Below are positions 7,735 through 15,706 of a stretch of DNA of 64,000 nt, piece after piece. Position 1 is the first letter of the stretch, and the number at the start of each line of letters is the position of its first letter. A program made the translations under genes and the position numbers. Origin of the DNA: UBA1724 sp051884615 (lineage in GTDB: Bacteria; Verrucomicrobiota; Lentisphaeria; Oligosphaerales; Oligosphaeraceae); contig JBJEVT010000006.1 in assembly GCA_051884615.1 (NCBI GenBank), forward strand, positions 1 through 64,000, read 5' to 3'. A model generated the notes under the pieces. That model saw only the letters and a list, made by a program, of their open reading frames with translations, did not search any database and had not been told where the DNA came from.

Positions 7735-9681
7735 ATGCCCCAAGCCGACGATCCCCAGCGCACACCCCAGACTGCCGACGCCCCCGCGCCGGAGGAGCTC
7801 CTCTTTGCCGAGGGGGAGGCTCTTTCGGAGGAAGGGGCGACCCGCTACGACGAAGGCGCCATTCGTACCCTGAATCCCCTGGAGCACATGCGGAAACGCC
7901 CCTCCATGTATATCGGGGCGCCGGGCAACGGGGACCACAACGACGACGGCCTCTACGTGCTCTTCAAGGAGGTGGTGGACAATTCCATCGACGAGTTCCT
8001 CATGGGCTACGGGCGGCGGATCGTGGTCACCCTGGAGCCGGACAAGACCGTCACCATCCGGGACTATGGCCGGGGCATTCCCCTGGGGAAGTTGCGGGAC
8101 TGCGTCTCCCAGATCAACACGGGGGGGAAATACAATGAGGAGACGGAGGGGAAGCCCGTGGCCTTCTCCGCCTCCATCGGCATGAACGGAGTGGGGCTCA
8201 AGGCGGTGAATTTCCTGTCCCAGACCTTCGTGGCCACCAGTTTCCGCAACGGGCAGATGGCCCGGGTCACCTCCTGCGAGGGGAAGCTGGTCCGGGAGGA
8301 GAAGGGGGAGACGGGGGAGCCCAACGGCACCTGCATCTCCTTCCTCCCCTCCCGCCAGATCTTCGGCGACTTCCATTTCGAGCAGAAATTCCTGGAGCGC
8401 CGCCTCCAGCACTACGCCTGGCTGAACATCGGCCTCACCCTGGAATTCAACGGAAAGAAGTTCTATTCCCGCCGGGGCCTCCTGGATCTGCTGGAGAACA
8501 AGATGGAGTCCGACCCCCTCTACGCCCCCATCCACTACCGCTCCGGCGCCCTGGAGTTCGCCTTCTGCCACACCAACTCCGCCAACGAAAACTACTACTC
8601 CTTCGTGAACACCCAGTTCACCAACGACGGCGGCACCCATCTGACCGCCTTCCGGGAGGGCGTGGCGAAAGGCATCAACGAACTGGCCCCCAAGGACAAG
8701 ACGTATGATCCGGAGGACATCCGGACGGGACTCTTCGGGGCGGTCGCCCTGCGCCTGGAGAATCCCAAATTCGAGGCGCAGACCAAGCACAAGCTCTGCA
8801 ACTACGAGATTCGGGCCTCGGTGGTCAACGAGGTCAAGAACGCCCTGGTCCAATTCCTCTACAAGAATCCCGAGATCAAGACGGCCATCTTCGAGAAGCT
8901 GGCGAAGAACGAGAGCATCCGGAAGCAAATCCAGAACATCCGGAAGGGAGCCAAGGAGCTGGCCGCCAAATCCACCCTGAGGATCCAGAAGCTGCGGGAC
9001 TGCATGTTCCATCTGAACGAGACGGACTCCCGCCGGAAGCCCGAGGAAAAGGCCCTCTGCCAGAACTCCATGCTCTTCCTCACCGAGGGAGACTCCGCCG
9101 CCGGAAGCGTGGTCCAGAACCGGAACGCCCAGCACCAGGCGGTCTTCGCCTTGAGGGGCAAGGTCTTCAACTGCAACAACGCCACCCGGGAAGTCCTCTA
9201 CCGCAACGAGGAGCTCTACGGCGTCATGCGCGCCCTGGGCACCGAGGACACCATGGAGAACCTCCGCTACGCCAAGGTGATCATCGCCACCGACGCCGAC
9301 CCCGACGGATACCATATCCGGAACCTCCTCATCACCTTCTTCCTCCGCTTCTTCCCCCAGCTCCTCTCCGCCGAACATCTCTTCATCCTGGAAACCCCCC
9401 TCTTCCGGGTGAGAAGCAAGTCCAAGGCCCCCGTCTACTGCTATTCGGAAGAGGAGCGGGACAATGCCGTGAAGACCATGGGGAAGGATGCGGAAATCAC
9501 CCGCTTCAAGGGACTGGGTGAAATCAGCCCCAAGGAATTCGCCCAGTTCATCCGGGGAGACGACATCCGCCTCCAGCTGGTCACCCTGGAAAACGCCAGA
9601 AAACTGGATGGCTTCGTGAATTTCCTCATGGGAACCAATCCCCCCTCCCGCAAGGAATACATCCTCCAGAGGCTCCAGTAG
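7735..9681 (+). CDS. parE: Type II DNA topoisomerase ATPase subunit (ParE/GyrB family)
   Basis: The ATP-driven subunit that, with a ParC/GyrA partner, passes DNA duplexes through each other. The 648-residue protein has the GHKL ATPase features LEHMRKRPSMYIG, the Mg/ATP region VVDNSIDE and NGVGLKAVN, then a TOPRIM domain with EGDSAAGS from Glu451 and DADPDGYHIR at 520-529. The last motif differs from the canonical DxDVDGAHIR by Pro and Tyr, but the acidic triad is kept. The first ~40 residues are a non-conserved tail. No A subunit is adjacent, so ParE versus a second GyrB cannot be settled; ParE is preferred. The stop shares its last base with the ung GTG start. Confidence 0.88.
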   Translation: MPQADDPQRTPQTADAPAPEELLFAEGEALSEEGATRYDEGAIRTLNPLEHMRKRPSMYIGAPGNGDHNDDGLYVLFKEVVDNSIDEFLMGYGRRIVVTLEPDKTVTIRDYGRGIPLGKLRDCVSQINTGGKYNEETEGKPVAFSASIGMNGVGLKAVNFLSQTFVATSFRNGQMARVTSCEGKLVREEKGETGEPNGTCISFLPSRQIFGDFHFEQKFLERRLQHYAWLNIGLTLEFNGKKFYSRRGLLDLLENKMESDPLYAPIHYRSGALEFAFCHTNSANENYYSFVNTQFTNDGGTHLTAFREGVAKGINELAPKDKTYDPEDIRTGLFGAVALRLENPKFEAQTKHKLCNYEIRASVVNEVKNALVQFLYKNPEIKTAIFEKLAKNESIRKQIQNIRKGAKELAAKSTLRIQKLRDCMFHLNETDSRRKPEEKALCQNSMLFLTEGDSAAGSVVQNRNAQHQAVFALRGKVFNCNNATREVLYRNEELYGVMRALGTEDTMENLRYAKVIIATDADPDGYHIRNLLITFFLRFFPQLLSAEHLFILETPLFRVRSKSKAPVYCYSEEERDNAVKTMGKDAEITRFKGLGEISPKEFAQFIRGDDIRLQLVTLENARKLDGFVNFLMGTNPPSRKEYILQRLQ

Positions 9682-10376
9682 TGAATCCCGACGACGCCCC
9701 ACTGGAAGAATTCCCCCGGAAGTGGAGGGAGGTCCTCCCCGACGCCCCCTGCCTCGCCCCCCTGGAACGGGTGGAGGCCATCCGGAACAGCGGACGCACC
9801 GTCTATCCCCCGAGGGGACGCGTCTTCGCCGCCCTGCGCCTCACTCCCCCGGAAAAGGTCCGGGCCGTCATCCTGGGACAGGACCCCTATCACGAACCGG
9901 GACAGGCCATGGGACTGGCCTTCGCCGTCCCCCAGGGCACCAAACTCCCCCCCTCCCTCCAGAATATCCTCCGGGAATACGCCCAGGACTGGGACGCCAC
10001 CCCCCCGCAGCGCCCCGACCTCACGGAATGGGCGCGCCAGGGCGTCCTCCTCCTGAACACCATCCTCTCCGTGGAGGAGGCAAAACCCGGCTCCCATGCC
10101 CGCCTGGGATGGCAGACCCTCACCGACCAGATCCTGGCCGCCTGCAACGCCCTCCCCCACCCCGTGGCCTTCCTCCTCTGGGGAAAACACGCCCAGGAGA
10201 AACTCCACCTCCTGGATGAAACACGCCACGTCATCGTGACCGCCCCCCATCCCTCCCCCCTCTCCGCCCATCGGGGATTCTTCGGCTCCAAACCCTTCAC
10301 CACCGCCAATCGGCTCCTGCGGGAGAAGGGACAGCCCCCCATCGCCTGGACCCTGACCCAGGACACTCTATTCTAA
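9681..10376 (+). CDS. ung: Uracil-DNA glycosylase, family 1
   Basis: Ung removes uracil from DNA to start base-excision repair. The 231-residue protein has the water-activating loop GQDPYH at 66-71 with the catalytic Asp68, and the leucine-loop motif HPSPLS at 190-195; length is normal. The GTG start at 9681 overlaps the final base of the preceding topoisomerase stop (TAGTG), which implies translational coupling. The gph gene follows 35 nt later in the same direction. Confidence 0.97.
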   Translation: MNPDDAPLEEFPRKWREVLPDAPCLAPLERVEAIRNSGRTVYPPRGRVFAALRLTPPEKVRAVILGQDPYHEPGQAMGLAFAVPQGTKLPPSLQNILREYAQDWDATPPQRPDLTEWARQGVLLLNTILSVEEAKPGSHARLGWQTLTDQILAACNALPHPVAFLLWGKHAQEKLHLLDETRHVIVTAPHPSPLSAHRGFFGSKPFTTANRLLREKGQPPIAWTLTQDTLF

Positions 10377-10411
10377 CCCCCACCCGCCGCCCACACCCCT
10401 CCCCCCCCGAC

Positions 10412-11062
10412 ATGGCACGACTCGCCATCTTCGACCTCGACGGCACCCTCCTCGACACCCTGGGGGATCTCACGGCCAGCGCCAATGCCGCCCTGGCCGC
10501 CAACCACCTGCCAACCCATTCCCGGGACACCATTCGACAATTCGTCGGCAACGGCATCCGCAAGCTCGTCGAATGTGCCTGCCCCGCCAACCTGGCGCCC
10601 GAACTCCTGGACCGGGTCCACGCCGATTTCCACCGACACTACGCGCGGCACTGCGCCGACACCACCGCCCCCTATCCCGGCATCCCCCGCCTCCTGGACG
10701 AACTCGGGAAACGCGGCATCCGCACCGCCGTGGTCTCCAACAAGGCCGATTTCGCCGTCCAGCAGCTTTGCGCCCGGTTCTTCCCCCGCCAGTTCGACGC
10801 CATCGCCGGAGAACGGGAGGGCGTGCGCCGCAAGCCCGCCCCGGACACCGTCAACGCCGTCCTCGCCCGGCTCGGCATGACCGCTGCGGACGCCGTCTAC
10901 ATCGGCGACTCCGACGTGGACATCGCGACGGCACGGAACGCCGGAGTCCCCTGCATCGCCGTCACCTGGGGCTTCCGGGACAGAGCGACTCTGGAACAGG
11001 CCGGCGCCACCCTCTTCGCCGACGACACCTCCCTCCTTCTGGAGGCCATCCGGAACGCCTGA
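10412..11062 (+). CDS. gph: HAD-family phosphoglycolate phosphatase-like hydrolase
   Basis: A 216-residue haloacid dehalogenase hydrolase of the Gph subgroup, which dephosphorylates 2-phosphoglycolate and related small phosphates. Motif I is FDLDGTLLDT with nucleophile Asp8 and acid Asp10; motif II is VSNK; motif III is the Lys in RKPAPD; motif IV is GDSDVD. A helical cap occupies about residues 17-85. Placement 35 nt behind ung suggests one transcript. HAD phosphatases have overlapping specificities, so the substrate is a family-level guess. Confidence 0.85.
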   Translation: MARLAIFDLDGTLLDTLGDLTASANAALAANHLPTHSRDTIRQFVGNGIRKLVECACPANLAPELLDRVHADFHRHYARHCADTTAPYPGIPRLLDELGKRGIRTAVVSNKADFAVQQLCARFFPRQFDAIAGEREGVRRKPAPDTVNAVLARLGMTAADAVYIGDSDVDIATARNAGVPCIAVTWGFRDRATLEQAGATLFADDTSLLLEAIRNA

Positions 11063-11105
11063 AGGGGCATTTTCCCGGAGAATCGGCAAATTTCGGGAGG
11101 GGGAG

Positions 11106-11133
11106 TTGCAAACCGTTTCATTCTTGCTATAGT
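11106..11133 (+). promoter_or_regulatory. Promoter of tRNA-Leu
   Basis: TTGCAA at 11106-11111 and TATAGT at 11128-11133 are separated by 16 bases, a good sigma-70 fit, and lie about 45 nt upstream of the tRNA. The region is locally AT-richer than its surroundings. Confidence 0.7.
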
Positions 11134-11178
11134 ATTCCCGTTTTCCCGCTTGGCGACAGGCGCGGATCATTTTCTTTT

Positions 11179-11265
11179 GCCCGGGTGGCGGAATTGGCAG
11201 ACGCGTTAGGTTGAGGGCCTAATGGAGTAACATCCGTGCGGGTTCAAGTCCCGCTCCGAGCACCA
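11179..11265 (+). tRNA. tRNA-Leu (anticodon GAG)
   Basis: An 87-nt class II tRNA with an encoded CCA end. The anticodon stem TTAGG/CCTAA holds the loop TTGAGGG with anticodon GAG at 11213-11215. It has a short variable arm and a perfect T arm (GCGGG-TTCAAGT-CCCGC). The acceptor stem GCCCGGG pairs with TCCGAGC except at one place: C3 opposes A70, a true mismatch, in addition to a G-U at the last pair. U33 and U55 are normal. A promoter is found upstream and a hairpin terminator downstream. Confidence 0.95.
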
Positions 11266-11270
11266 GTTTC

Positions 11271-11304
11271 AACCTGGCTACCCTAGAGGTGGCCAGGTTT
11301 TTTT
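11271..11304 (+). terminator. Intrinsic terminator after tRNA-Leu
   Basis: A 12-bp stem (AACCTGGCTACC with GGTGGCCAGGTT, one T-G wobble), a 5-base loop, then an unbroken run of T from 11298 to 11304. The T run ends only 17 nt before the mnmG ATG, so little room is left for a separate mnmG promoter. Confidence 0.85.
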
Positions 11305-11321
11305 GTTTTCCCTTCGGTTCC

Positions 11322-13154
11322 ATGGACGAATATGACGTGATAGTGGTGGGGGGAGGCCACGCAGGATGCGAGGCCGCCCTGGCGGCGGCGCGGGTGGGGG
11401 CCCATACTCTTCTGCTGAGCCTGAACCAGGACCACCTGGCCCAGATGTCCTGCAATCCCTGCATCGGGGGGGTGGCCAAGGGGCAGCTGGTGCGGGAAAT
11501 CGACGCCCTGGGGGGGGAGATGGGCCGAAACGCGGACGCCACCACGGTGCAGTTCCGGATGCTGAACGCCTCCATGGGGGCCGCCGCCCAGTCTCCCCGG
11601 GCGCAATGCGACAAGACCCTCTACCAGAAGCGGATGAAGATGGTCCTGGAGCAGACCCCCGGGCTGGACATGCTCCAGGCGGAGGTCACGGGGCTCCTGC
11701 TGGACAAAGACCGGCAGGTCTGCGGCATCCGCACCTCCCTGGGGGAGGAATGGCGCTCCCGCACGGTGGTCCTCTCCACCGGGACCTTCCTGGGGGGGAC
11801 CCTCCACTTCGGACTTCACCGCTGCGCCGGAGGACGGGCGGGGGACGCCGCCGCCCTGGAACTCTCCCGCTTCCTCGCCACGGAACTGGGCCTGGAAATG
11901 GGCCGCCTGAAGACGGGAACTCCGGTGCGCGTCCTGGGAAAGACCCTGGATTTCGCCTCCATGGAACCCCAGCCCCCCGACACCTCCGGCGCAGGCTTCT
12001 CCTTCGGGCCCGGCGACCGGGGCGACGTCCCCTTCTTCGGGCGACTCCAGCTGGAGCAGCGCTGCTGCTATCTGACCCACTCCACGGAACGGACCCGGCA
12101 GCTGATTCTGGACAATCTCCACCGCTCCGCCATGTATTCCGGAGCCATCCGGGGCATCGGCACCCGCTACTGCCCCTCCTTCGAGGACAAGGTGGTCCGC
12201 TTCGCCAGCCACCCCTGCCACCACATCTTCGTGGAGCCCGAGGGAGACTCCACCGACGAATACTATCTCAACGGCCTCTCCACCTCCATGCCCGTGGAGG
12301 TCCAATGGCAGATGGTACGCTCCATCCCCGGATGCGAAAGGGCCTTCATCTCCCGATACGCCTACGCCATCGAATACGATTTCGTCTTCCCCTGCCAGCT
12401 GGACACCTCCCTGGCGCTGCGACGCTATCCCACCCTCTTCCTGGCGGGACAAATCAACGGCACCTCCGGATACGAGGAGGCGGCGGGACAGGGGCTGCTG
12501 GCGGGCCTGAACGCCGCCCGGAAGGCCTGCGCCCTGGGAGAACCCCTGCGGCTGCGACGGGACCAGGCGTATCTGGGCGTCATGGTGGACGATCTGGTCA
12601 CCAAGGAGATTGTGGAGCCATACCGCCTCTTCACCTCCCGTGCGGAATTTCGCCTGGCTCTGCGGCAGGACAATGCGGACCGCCGCCTGACCGCCCTGGG
12701 CCACCGCCACGGTCTGGCCACCGCCACCGCCCTGCAACGGGTCCAGTCCCTGGAGGAGGAGATTCAACGGATTCGGGAGGAGCTCTCCCGGGTGCGGCTG
12801 GAGGGGCGCAGCGTCCTGGAATTGCTGGCCCGCCCCGATTTCCGCTACGGGGAGCATCCCGAGCTGCCCTCCCTGCCACCCCGGGCGTTGCAGCAGCTCA
12901 CGGTGGATGTCCGCTATGCCGGATACCTCGCCCAGCAAGAGGAGCAGGCGAAGGGGATGCGGGAATTGGAGAGCTGGTCCATCCCCGGGGATTTCTCCTT
13001 CCAGCTTCCGGGAATCTCCTCGGAGGCCCGGCAGAAGCTGGAGAAACGGCACCCGGAGAATCTGGGGCAGGCCGCCAGAATCGACGGGGTCACCCCCGCG
13101 GAAATCGGCATCCTGCAGGTGCATTTGCGGAAACGCAAGGAGCGTAAATCATGA
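11322..13154 (+). CDS. mnmG: tRNA uridine-5-carboxymethylaminomethyl synthesis enzyme MnmG
   Basis: MnmG (GidA), with MnmE, modifies the wobble uridine (position 34) of certain tRNAs, using FAD. The 610-residue protein has the dinucleotide-binding GGGHAG at residues 10-15, the family block CNPCIGGVAKG with nearby Cys, RAQCDK, and GTSGYEEAAGQG near residue 385. The ATG at 11322 is chosen because it starts directly at the FAD strand; an in-frame GTG at 11289 lies inside the tRNA-Leu terminator. The stop overlaps rdgB as ATGA. No Shine-Dalgarno sequence is visible, and the terminator sits immediately upstream. Confidence 0.95.
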   Translation: MDEYDVIVVGGGHAGCEAALAAARVGAHTLLLSLNQDHLAQMSCNPCIGGVAKGQLVREIDALGGEMGRNADATTVQFRMLNASMGAAAQSPRAQCDKTLYQKRMKMVLEQTPGLDMLQAEVTGLLLDKDRQVCGIRTSLGEEWRSRTVVLSTGTFLGGTLHFGLHRCAGGRAGDAAALELSRFLATELGLEMGRLKTGTPVRVLGKTLDFASMEPQPPDTSGAGFSFGPGDRGDVPFFGRLQLEQRCCYLTHSTERTRQLILDNLHRSAMYSGAIRGIGTRYCPSFEDKVVRFASHPCHHIFVEPEGDSTDEYYLNGLSTSMPVEVQWQMVRSIPGCERAFISRYAYAIEYDFVFPCQLDTSLALRRYPTLFLAGQINGTSGYEEAAGQGLLAGLNAARKACALGEPLRLRRDQAYLGVMVDDLVTKEIVEPYRLFTSRAEFRLALRQDNADRRLTALGHRHGLATATALQRVQSLEEEIQRIREELSRVRLEGRSVLELLARPDFRYGEHPELPSLPPRALQQLTVDVRYAGYLAQQEEQAKGMRELESWSIPGDFSFQLPGISSEARQKLEKRHPENLGQAARIDGVTPAEIGILQVHLRKRKERKS

Positions 13155-13750
13155 GAATTGTCATCGCCACTTCCAATGCCCACAAGCTCCAGGAGTTCCG
13201 CGCCATGCTGGAACCCCTGGGACACCAGGTGGTGGGCGCCGGGGAAATGGGGGGTATGCCGGAGGTGGTGGAGGATGGCGCCACCTTCGAGGAGAACGCG
13301 GCCAAGAAGGCCTGCCAGGCCGCCGCTGCGTTCCACTGCGCCGTGATGGCCGATGATTCCGGCCTGGAGGTGCTGGCTTTGGGCGGGGAGCCCGGGGTCT
13401 TCTCCGCACGCTATGCCGGGGAGGGGGGCAACGACGGCAGGAATCTGGCCAAGGTCCTGGGAAAGCTCCAGGGGGTGGAGGATCGCCGGGCGCGGTTCGT
13501 CTGCGCCATCGCCCTGGCGGACGCGGAGGGCGCGCTCCAGGGATGCGTCCGGGGCGAGGTGCAGGGCCGCATGGCCGAGGCGCCCCGGGGCGACGGCGGC
13601 TTCGGCTACGATCCCGCCTTCGTCCCCCAGGGCTACGACCAGACCTTCGGCGAACTCCCCGCCTCGGTGAAAAACCAGTTGAGCCACCGTGCCCGCGCCC
13701 TGGAGAAGGCGGTGGCCCGGTTCTTCTCCCCCGCCACCCGCGAAGAATAG
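13151..13750 (+). CDS. rdgB: XTP/dITP diphosphatase (RdgB/HAM1)
   Basis: This enzyme hydrolyses non-canonical purine nucleotides (dITP, XTP) to keep them out of DNA. The 199-residue protein begins with ATSNAHKLQEF and has ADDSGLEV, GVFSARY, GFGYDPAFVPQG and the terminal block with LSHRARAL, all hallmark motifs in the right order. The ATG overlaps the mnmG stop by 4 nt (ATGA), so the two are translated from the same message. The length is standard. Confidence 0.96.
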   Translation: MRIVIATSNAHKLQEFRAMLEPLGHQVVGAGEMGGMPEVVEDGATFEENAAKKACQAAAAFHCAVMADDSGLEVLALGGEPGVFSARYAGEGGNDGRNLAKVLGKLQGVEDRRARFVCAIALADAEGALQGCVRGEVQGRMAEAPRGDGGFGYDPAFVPQGYDQTFGELPASVKNQLSHRARALEKAVARFFSPATREE

Positions 13751-13762
13751 GAGGGTGTCCCC

Positions 13763-14257
13763 ATGCGACAGCGGTTTTCCTCGTTCCTGGGTCCCCGGAT
13801 CGTCATCTACACCATCGTGGTGCTGGCCATGGCCTGGGTGTTCTGGCGTCAGGAATCCCGGGTGGCGCGAAGCGCCCCGCCGCCCGCCTCCGCTCCGGAG
13901 GAAAGCGTCCTGGAGAGCCCGCCGGCGCACGCCGCCGCCGCCCTGCCCCTCCTTGTGGCTCTGGGAGAGCAGGAAATGCGGGAGGAGCTGGAGGCGGTGG
14001 TGAAGCTGGCGGAGAATTCCCCCGACCTGCGGAACTGCTTCACCGTGGTGGCGGTGACCCTGGAGAATACGGAGGAAACCGCCATGTATCTCCAGGCATT
14101 CCAGTGCCAGGAGAAGGACCTGCCCCTGGCCATCCTCTTCGACGGACAAGGCAGGGAAATGATGCGGGGAGGGCTTCCCCGGACTCCGGAGGAGCTGACG
14201 GCCTTCCGGCGGCCTCTGGAGGAGGCCGCCCCCCGGGAGACCACGCCCTCGCCCTAG
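13763..14257 (+). CDS. Membrane-anchored small protein, possibly thioredoxin-like without CxxC
   Basis: A 164-residue protein, not assigned to a family. Residues 10-28 form one hydrophobic segment (IVIYTIVVLAMAWVFW), followed by an Ala/Pro-rich linker and a globular region from about residue 60. The segment LPLAILFDGQGREMMRGG resembles the central strands of a thioredoxin-like fold, but no cysteine pair is present. GGAGGGTGTCCCC precedes the ATG, 12 nt after the rdgB stop, so it is probably the last gene of the mnmG-rdgB transcript. Confidence 0.65.
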   Translation: MRQRFSSFLGPRIVIYTIVVLAMAWVFWRQESRVARSAPPPASAPEESVLESPPAHAAAALPLLVALGEQEMREELEAVVKLAENSPDLRNCFTVVAVTLENTEETAMYLQAFQCQEKDLPLAILFDGQGREMMRGGLPRTPEELTAFRRPLEEAAPRETTPSP

Positions 14258-14290
14258 GGGAAAATGGGGGGAGGAAAAGGCGGCGCCCCG

Positions 14291-14319
14291 TTGGCAAACG
14301 TGGCATGGCCGGTTATAGT
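14291..14319 (+). promoter_or_regulatory. Promoter of tRNA-Gly
   Basis: TTGGCA at 14291-14296 and TATAGT at 14314-14319 have 17 bases between them. The -10 is identical to that of the tRNA-Leu promoter. Transcription would begin near 14326, about 14 nt before the tRNA. Confidence 0.7.
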
Positions 14320-14339
14320 AAGCCAGTTTTCCCGAAGAT

Positions 14340-14413
14340 GCGGGTGTAGCATAATGGTAATGCTTCGGCCCTCCAAGCCGACCACGTGGGTCCGATTCCC
14401 ATCACCCGCTCCA
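14340..14413 (+). tRNA. tRNA-Gly (anticodon UCC) with C33 and C55
   Basis: A 74-nt tRNA with a full acceptor stem (GCGGGTG/CACCCGC), U discriminator base and encoded CCA. All arms pair: D arm GCAT/ATGC, anticodon arm TCGGC/GCCGA, T arm GTGGG/CCCAT with one G-U. The anticodon TCC is at 14372-14374. Two nearly invariant uridines are replaced: position 33 is C (loop CCTCCAA) and position 55 is C (T loop TCCGATT instead of TTCGATT). Its own promoter and terminator flank it, so the gene looks active. Folded by hand. Confidence 0.93.
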
Positions 14414-14430
14414 TCTCTTTCGCAAAAGAA

Positions 14431-14456
14431 GGCCGCCTCCGTGCGGTCTTTTTTTT
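14431..14456 (+). terminator. Intrinsic terminator after tRNA-Gly
   Basis: Stem GGCCGC/GCGGTC (one G-T wobble) with a 6-base loop and eight T residues directly after, 18 nt downstream of the tRNA CCA end. Confidence 0.85.
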
Positions 14457-14602
14457 GGTCAAATCCCAGGATGGAGGCCTGGGACTGACTGTTTCCCCAC
14501 CCAACGCACCCAATGCGGCGCACGCCTCCCCGTACGCACCTGCCCCGCCCGAAGGGAAGAAGGACGCATGCCACACGCCGCCAACCCAAGGAGGAAGCAA
14601 TC

Positions 14603-15151
14603 ATGAAACGTTACGTCTGCCCCGTCTGCGGTTATGTGTACGAAGGCGAGGAACCCCCCGCCAAGTGCCCCCAGTGCGGCGTCCCCGGCGCCAAGTTCCT
14701 GGTGAAGGAAATCACCAATGAGAAGAAGGTCTGGGCCTGCGAGCATGTGATCGGCGTCGGCAAGGATGTGGATCCCGAGGTCAAGCAGGGTCTCATCGAC
14801 AACTTCAACGGCGAGTGCACCGAGGTCGGCATGTACCTCGCCATGTCCCGCCAGGCGGAGCGCGAGGGCTACCCCGAAATCGCCGAAGCCTACAAGCGCT
14901 ACGCCTTCGAGGAGGCCGAGCACGCCGCCAAGTTCGCCGAACTGCTGGGCGAGGTCCTGGTGGCTGACACCAAGAAGAACGTGGCCATGCGCGCCGACGC
15001 CGAACAGGGCGCCTGCGAGGGCAAGCTGATGCTGGCCAAGCGCGCCAAGGAACTGGGCTACGACGCCATCCATGACACCGTCCACGAAATGGCCAAGGAC
15101 GAAGCCCGCCACGGCGCCGGCTTCGAGGGCCTGCTGAAGCGGTACTTCTAA
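14603..15151 (+). CDS. Reverse-type rubrerythrin (rubredoxin domain first)
   Basis: A cytoplasmic peroxide-reducing protein of anaerobes. The 182-residue product has a rubredoxin-like Fe(Cys)4 domain at the N-terminus (Cys6, Cys9, Cys22, Cys25), followed by a four-helix ferritin-like diiron domain with NGECTEVG, the FEEAEHA block and the DEARHG block. Ordinary rubrerythrins carry the rubredoxin domain at the C-terminus; this order defines the reverse rubrerythrins. AAGGAGGAA lies just upstream of the ATG. It is monocistronic, between the tRNA-Gly terminator and its own terminator, and supports an anaerobic lifestyle. Confidence 0.95.
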   Translation: MKRYVCPVCGYVYEGEEPPAKCPQCGVPGAKFLVKEITNEKKVWACEHVIGVGKDVDPEVKQGLIDNFNGECTEVGMYLAMSRQAEREGYPEIAEAYKRYAFEEAEHAAKFAELLGEVLVADTKKNVAMRADAEQGACEGKLMLAKRAKELGYDAIHDTVHEMAKDEARHGAGFEGLLKRYF

Positions 15152-15179
15152 CCCGCTGCGGCATAGAAGACACCCCGAA

Positions 15180-15217
15180 GGGGGCGAGCCATGCACACGC
15201 ATGACCCGCCCCCTTTT
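15180..15217 (+). terminator. Terminator of the rubrerythrin gene
   Basis: GGGGGCG (15180-15186) pairs with CGCCCCC (15207-15213), with an inner CATG/CATG pairing, followed by four T residues. Confidence 0.7.
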
Positions 15218-15249
15218 CGCGTACCTGGGCGGGCTTGCCCGCCCCAGGA

Positions 15250-15300
15250 GAATCAAAGGGCTAGATGCCCTAGATGCCCTAGATGCTCTAGAGGGAGGGG
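15250..15300. repeat. Dispersed CTAGATGCC repeat, copy 1
   Basis: The 34 bases at 15250-15283, beginning GAATCAAAGGGCTAGATGCC, recur exactly at 59844-59877. Inside are tandem 9-mers CTAGATGCC, CTAGATGCC, CTAGATGCT. The following 50 bases are also loosely similar at both places (GGGCTTGA..., GGAAATC-CAGGA), so the element is probably 80-100 bases long. Confidence 0.8.
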
Positions 15301-15360
15301 GCTGGATGGGCTTGAGGGGCTGGAAATCCAGGACTTGCGCCTGAAAGGGTAGAACCGGGG

Positions 15361-15507
15361 GCGTGCCGGGGCGGGCTTGGCCGCCCCAGAGAGGTTGGTC
15401 CCAGCGGGGGGCGTGCCTGGCGGGCTTGGCCGCCCCAGGGAGGTTGGTCCCAGCGGGGGGGGCGTGCCTGGCGGGGCATCCCCGCCAGGGAAGTTGGTCC
15501 CGGGGAC
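15361..15507. repeat. Three imperfect ~50-base tandem units
   Basis: Units start at 15361, 15411 and 15462, each opening GCGTGCC(G/T)GGCGGG and ending with GAGGTTGGTCCCAGCGGGG or a close variant. Units 1 and 2 share the GGCTTGGCCGCCCC core; unit 3 has GGCATCCCCGCC instead. A fourth, degenerate opening follows at about 15508. Function unknown. Confidence 0.75.
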
Positions 15508-15648
15508 GCATGCCGGGGAGGGGGTGCCCAACAGGGCATTCTCTCCCCGGAGGCGGAACCGGGGACAACGAGGCATCCGGAGCCGGATGCCGGAACGCCC
15601 CCGCCTTCCGCCCTCTGTGTCATCCGGGGTGGGCCGCAGGCGCCTCTG

Positions 15649-15706
15649 TGTGCTCCGTGTTGAAGCGGCAGCGCCGACCTGTGCTCCGTGTTGAAGCGGC
15701 AGCGCC
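15649..15706. repeat. Perfect direct repeat of 27 bases
   Basis: The 27-mer beginning TGTGCTCCGTGTTGAAGCGG occurs at 15649-15675 and again at 15680-15706, separated by 4 bases. It lies just beyond the end of lptD. Confidence 0.85.

Noticed and set aside
15361..15507. A CRISPR array in the ~50-base tandem repeats
   Set aside because: The whole unit repeats with no unique spacers between copies.
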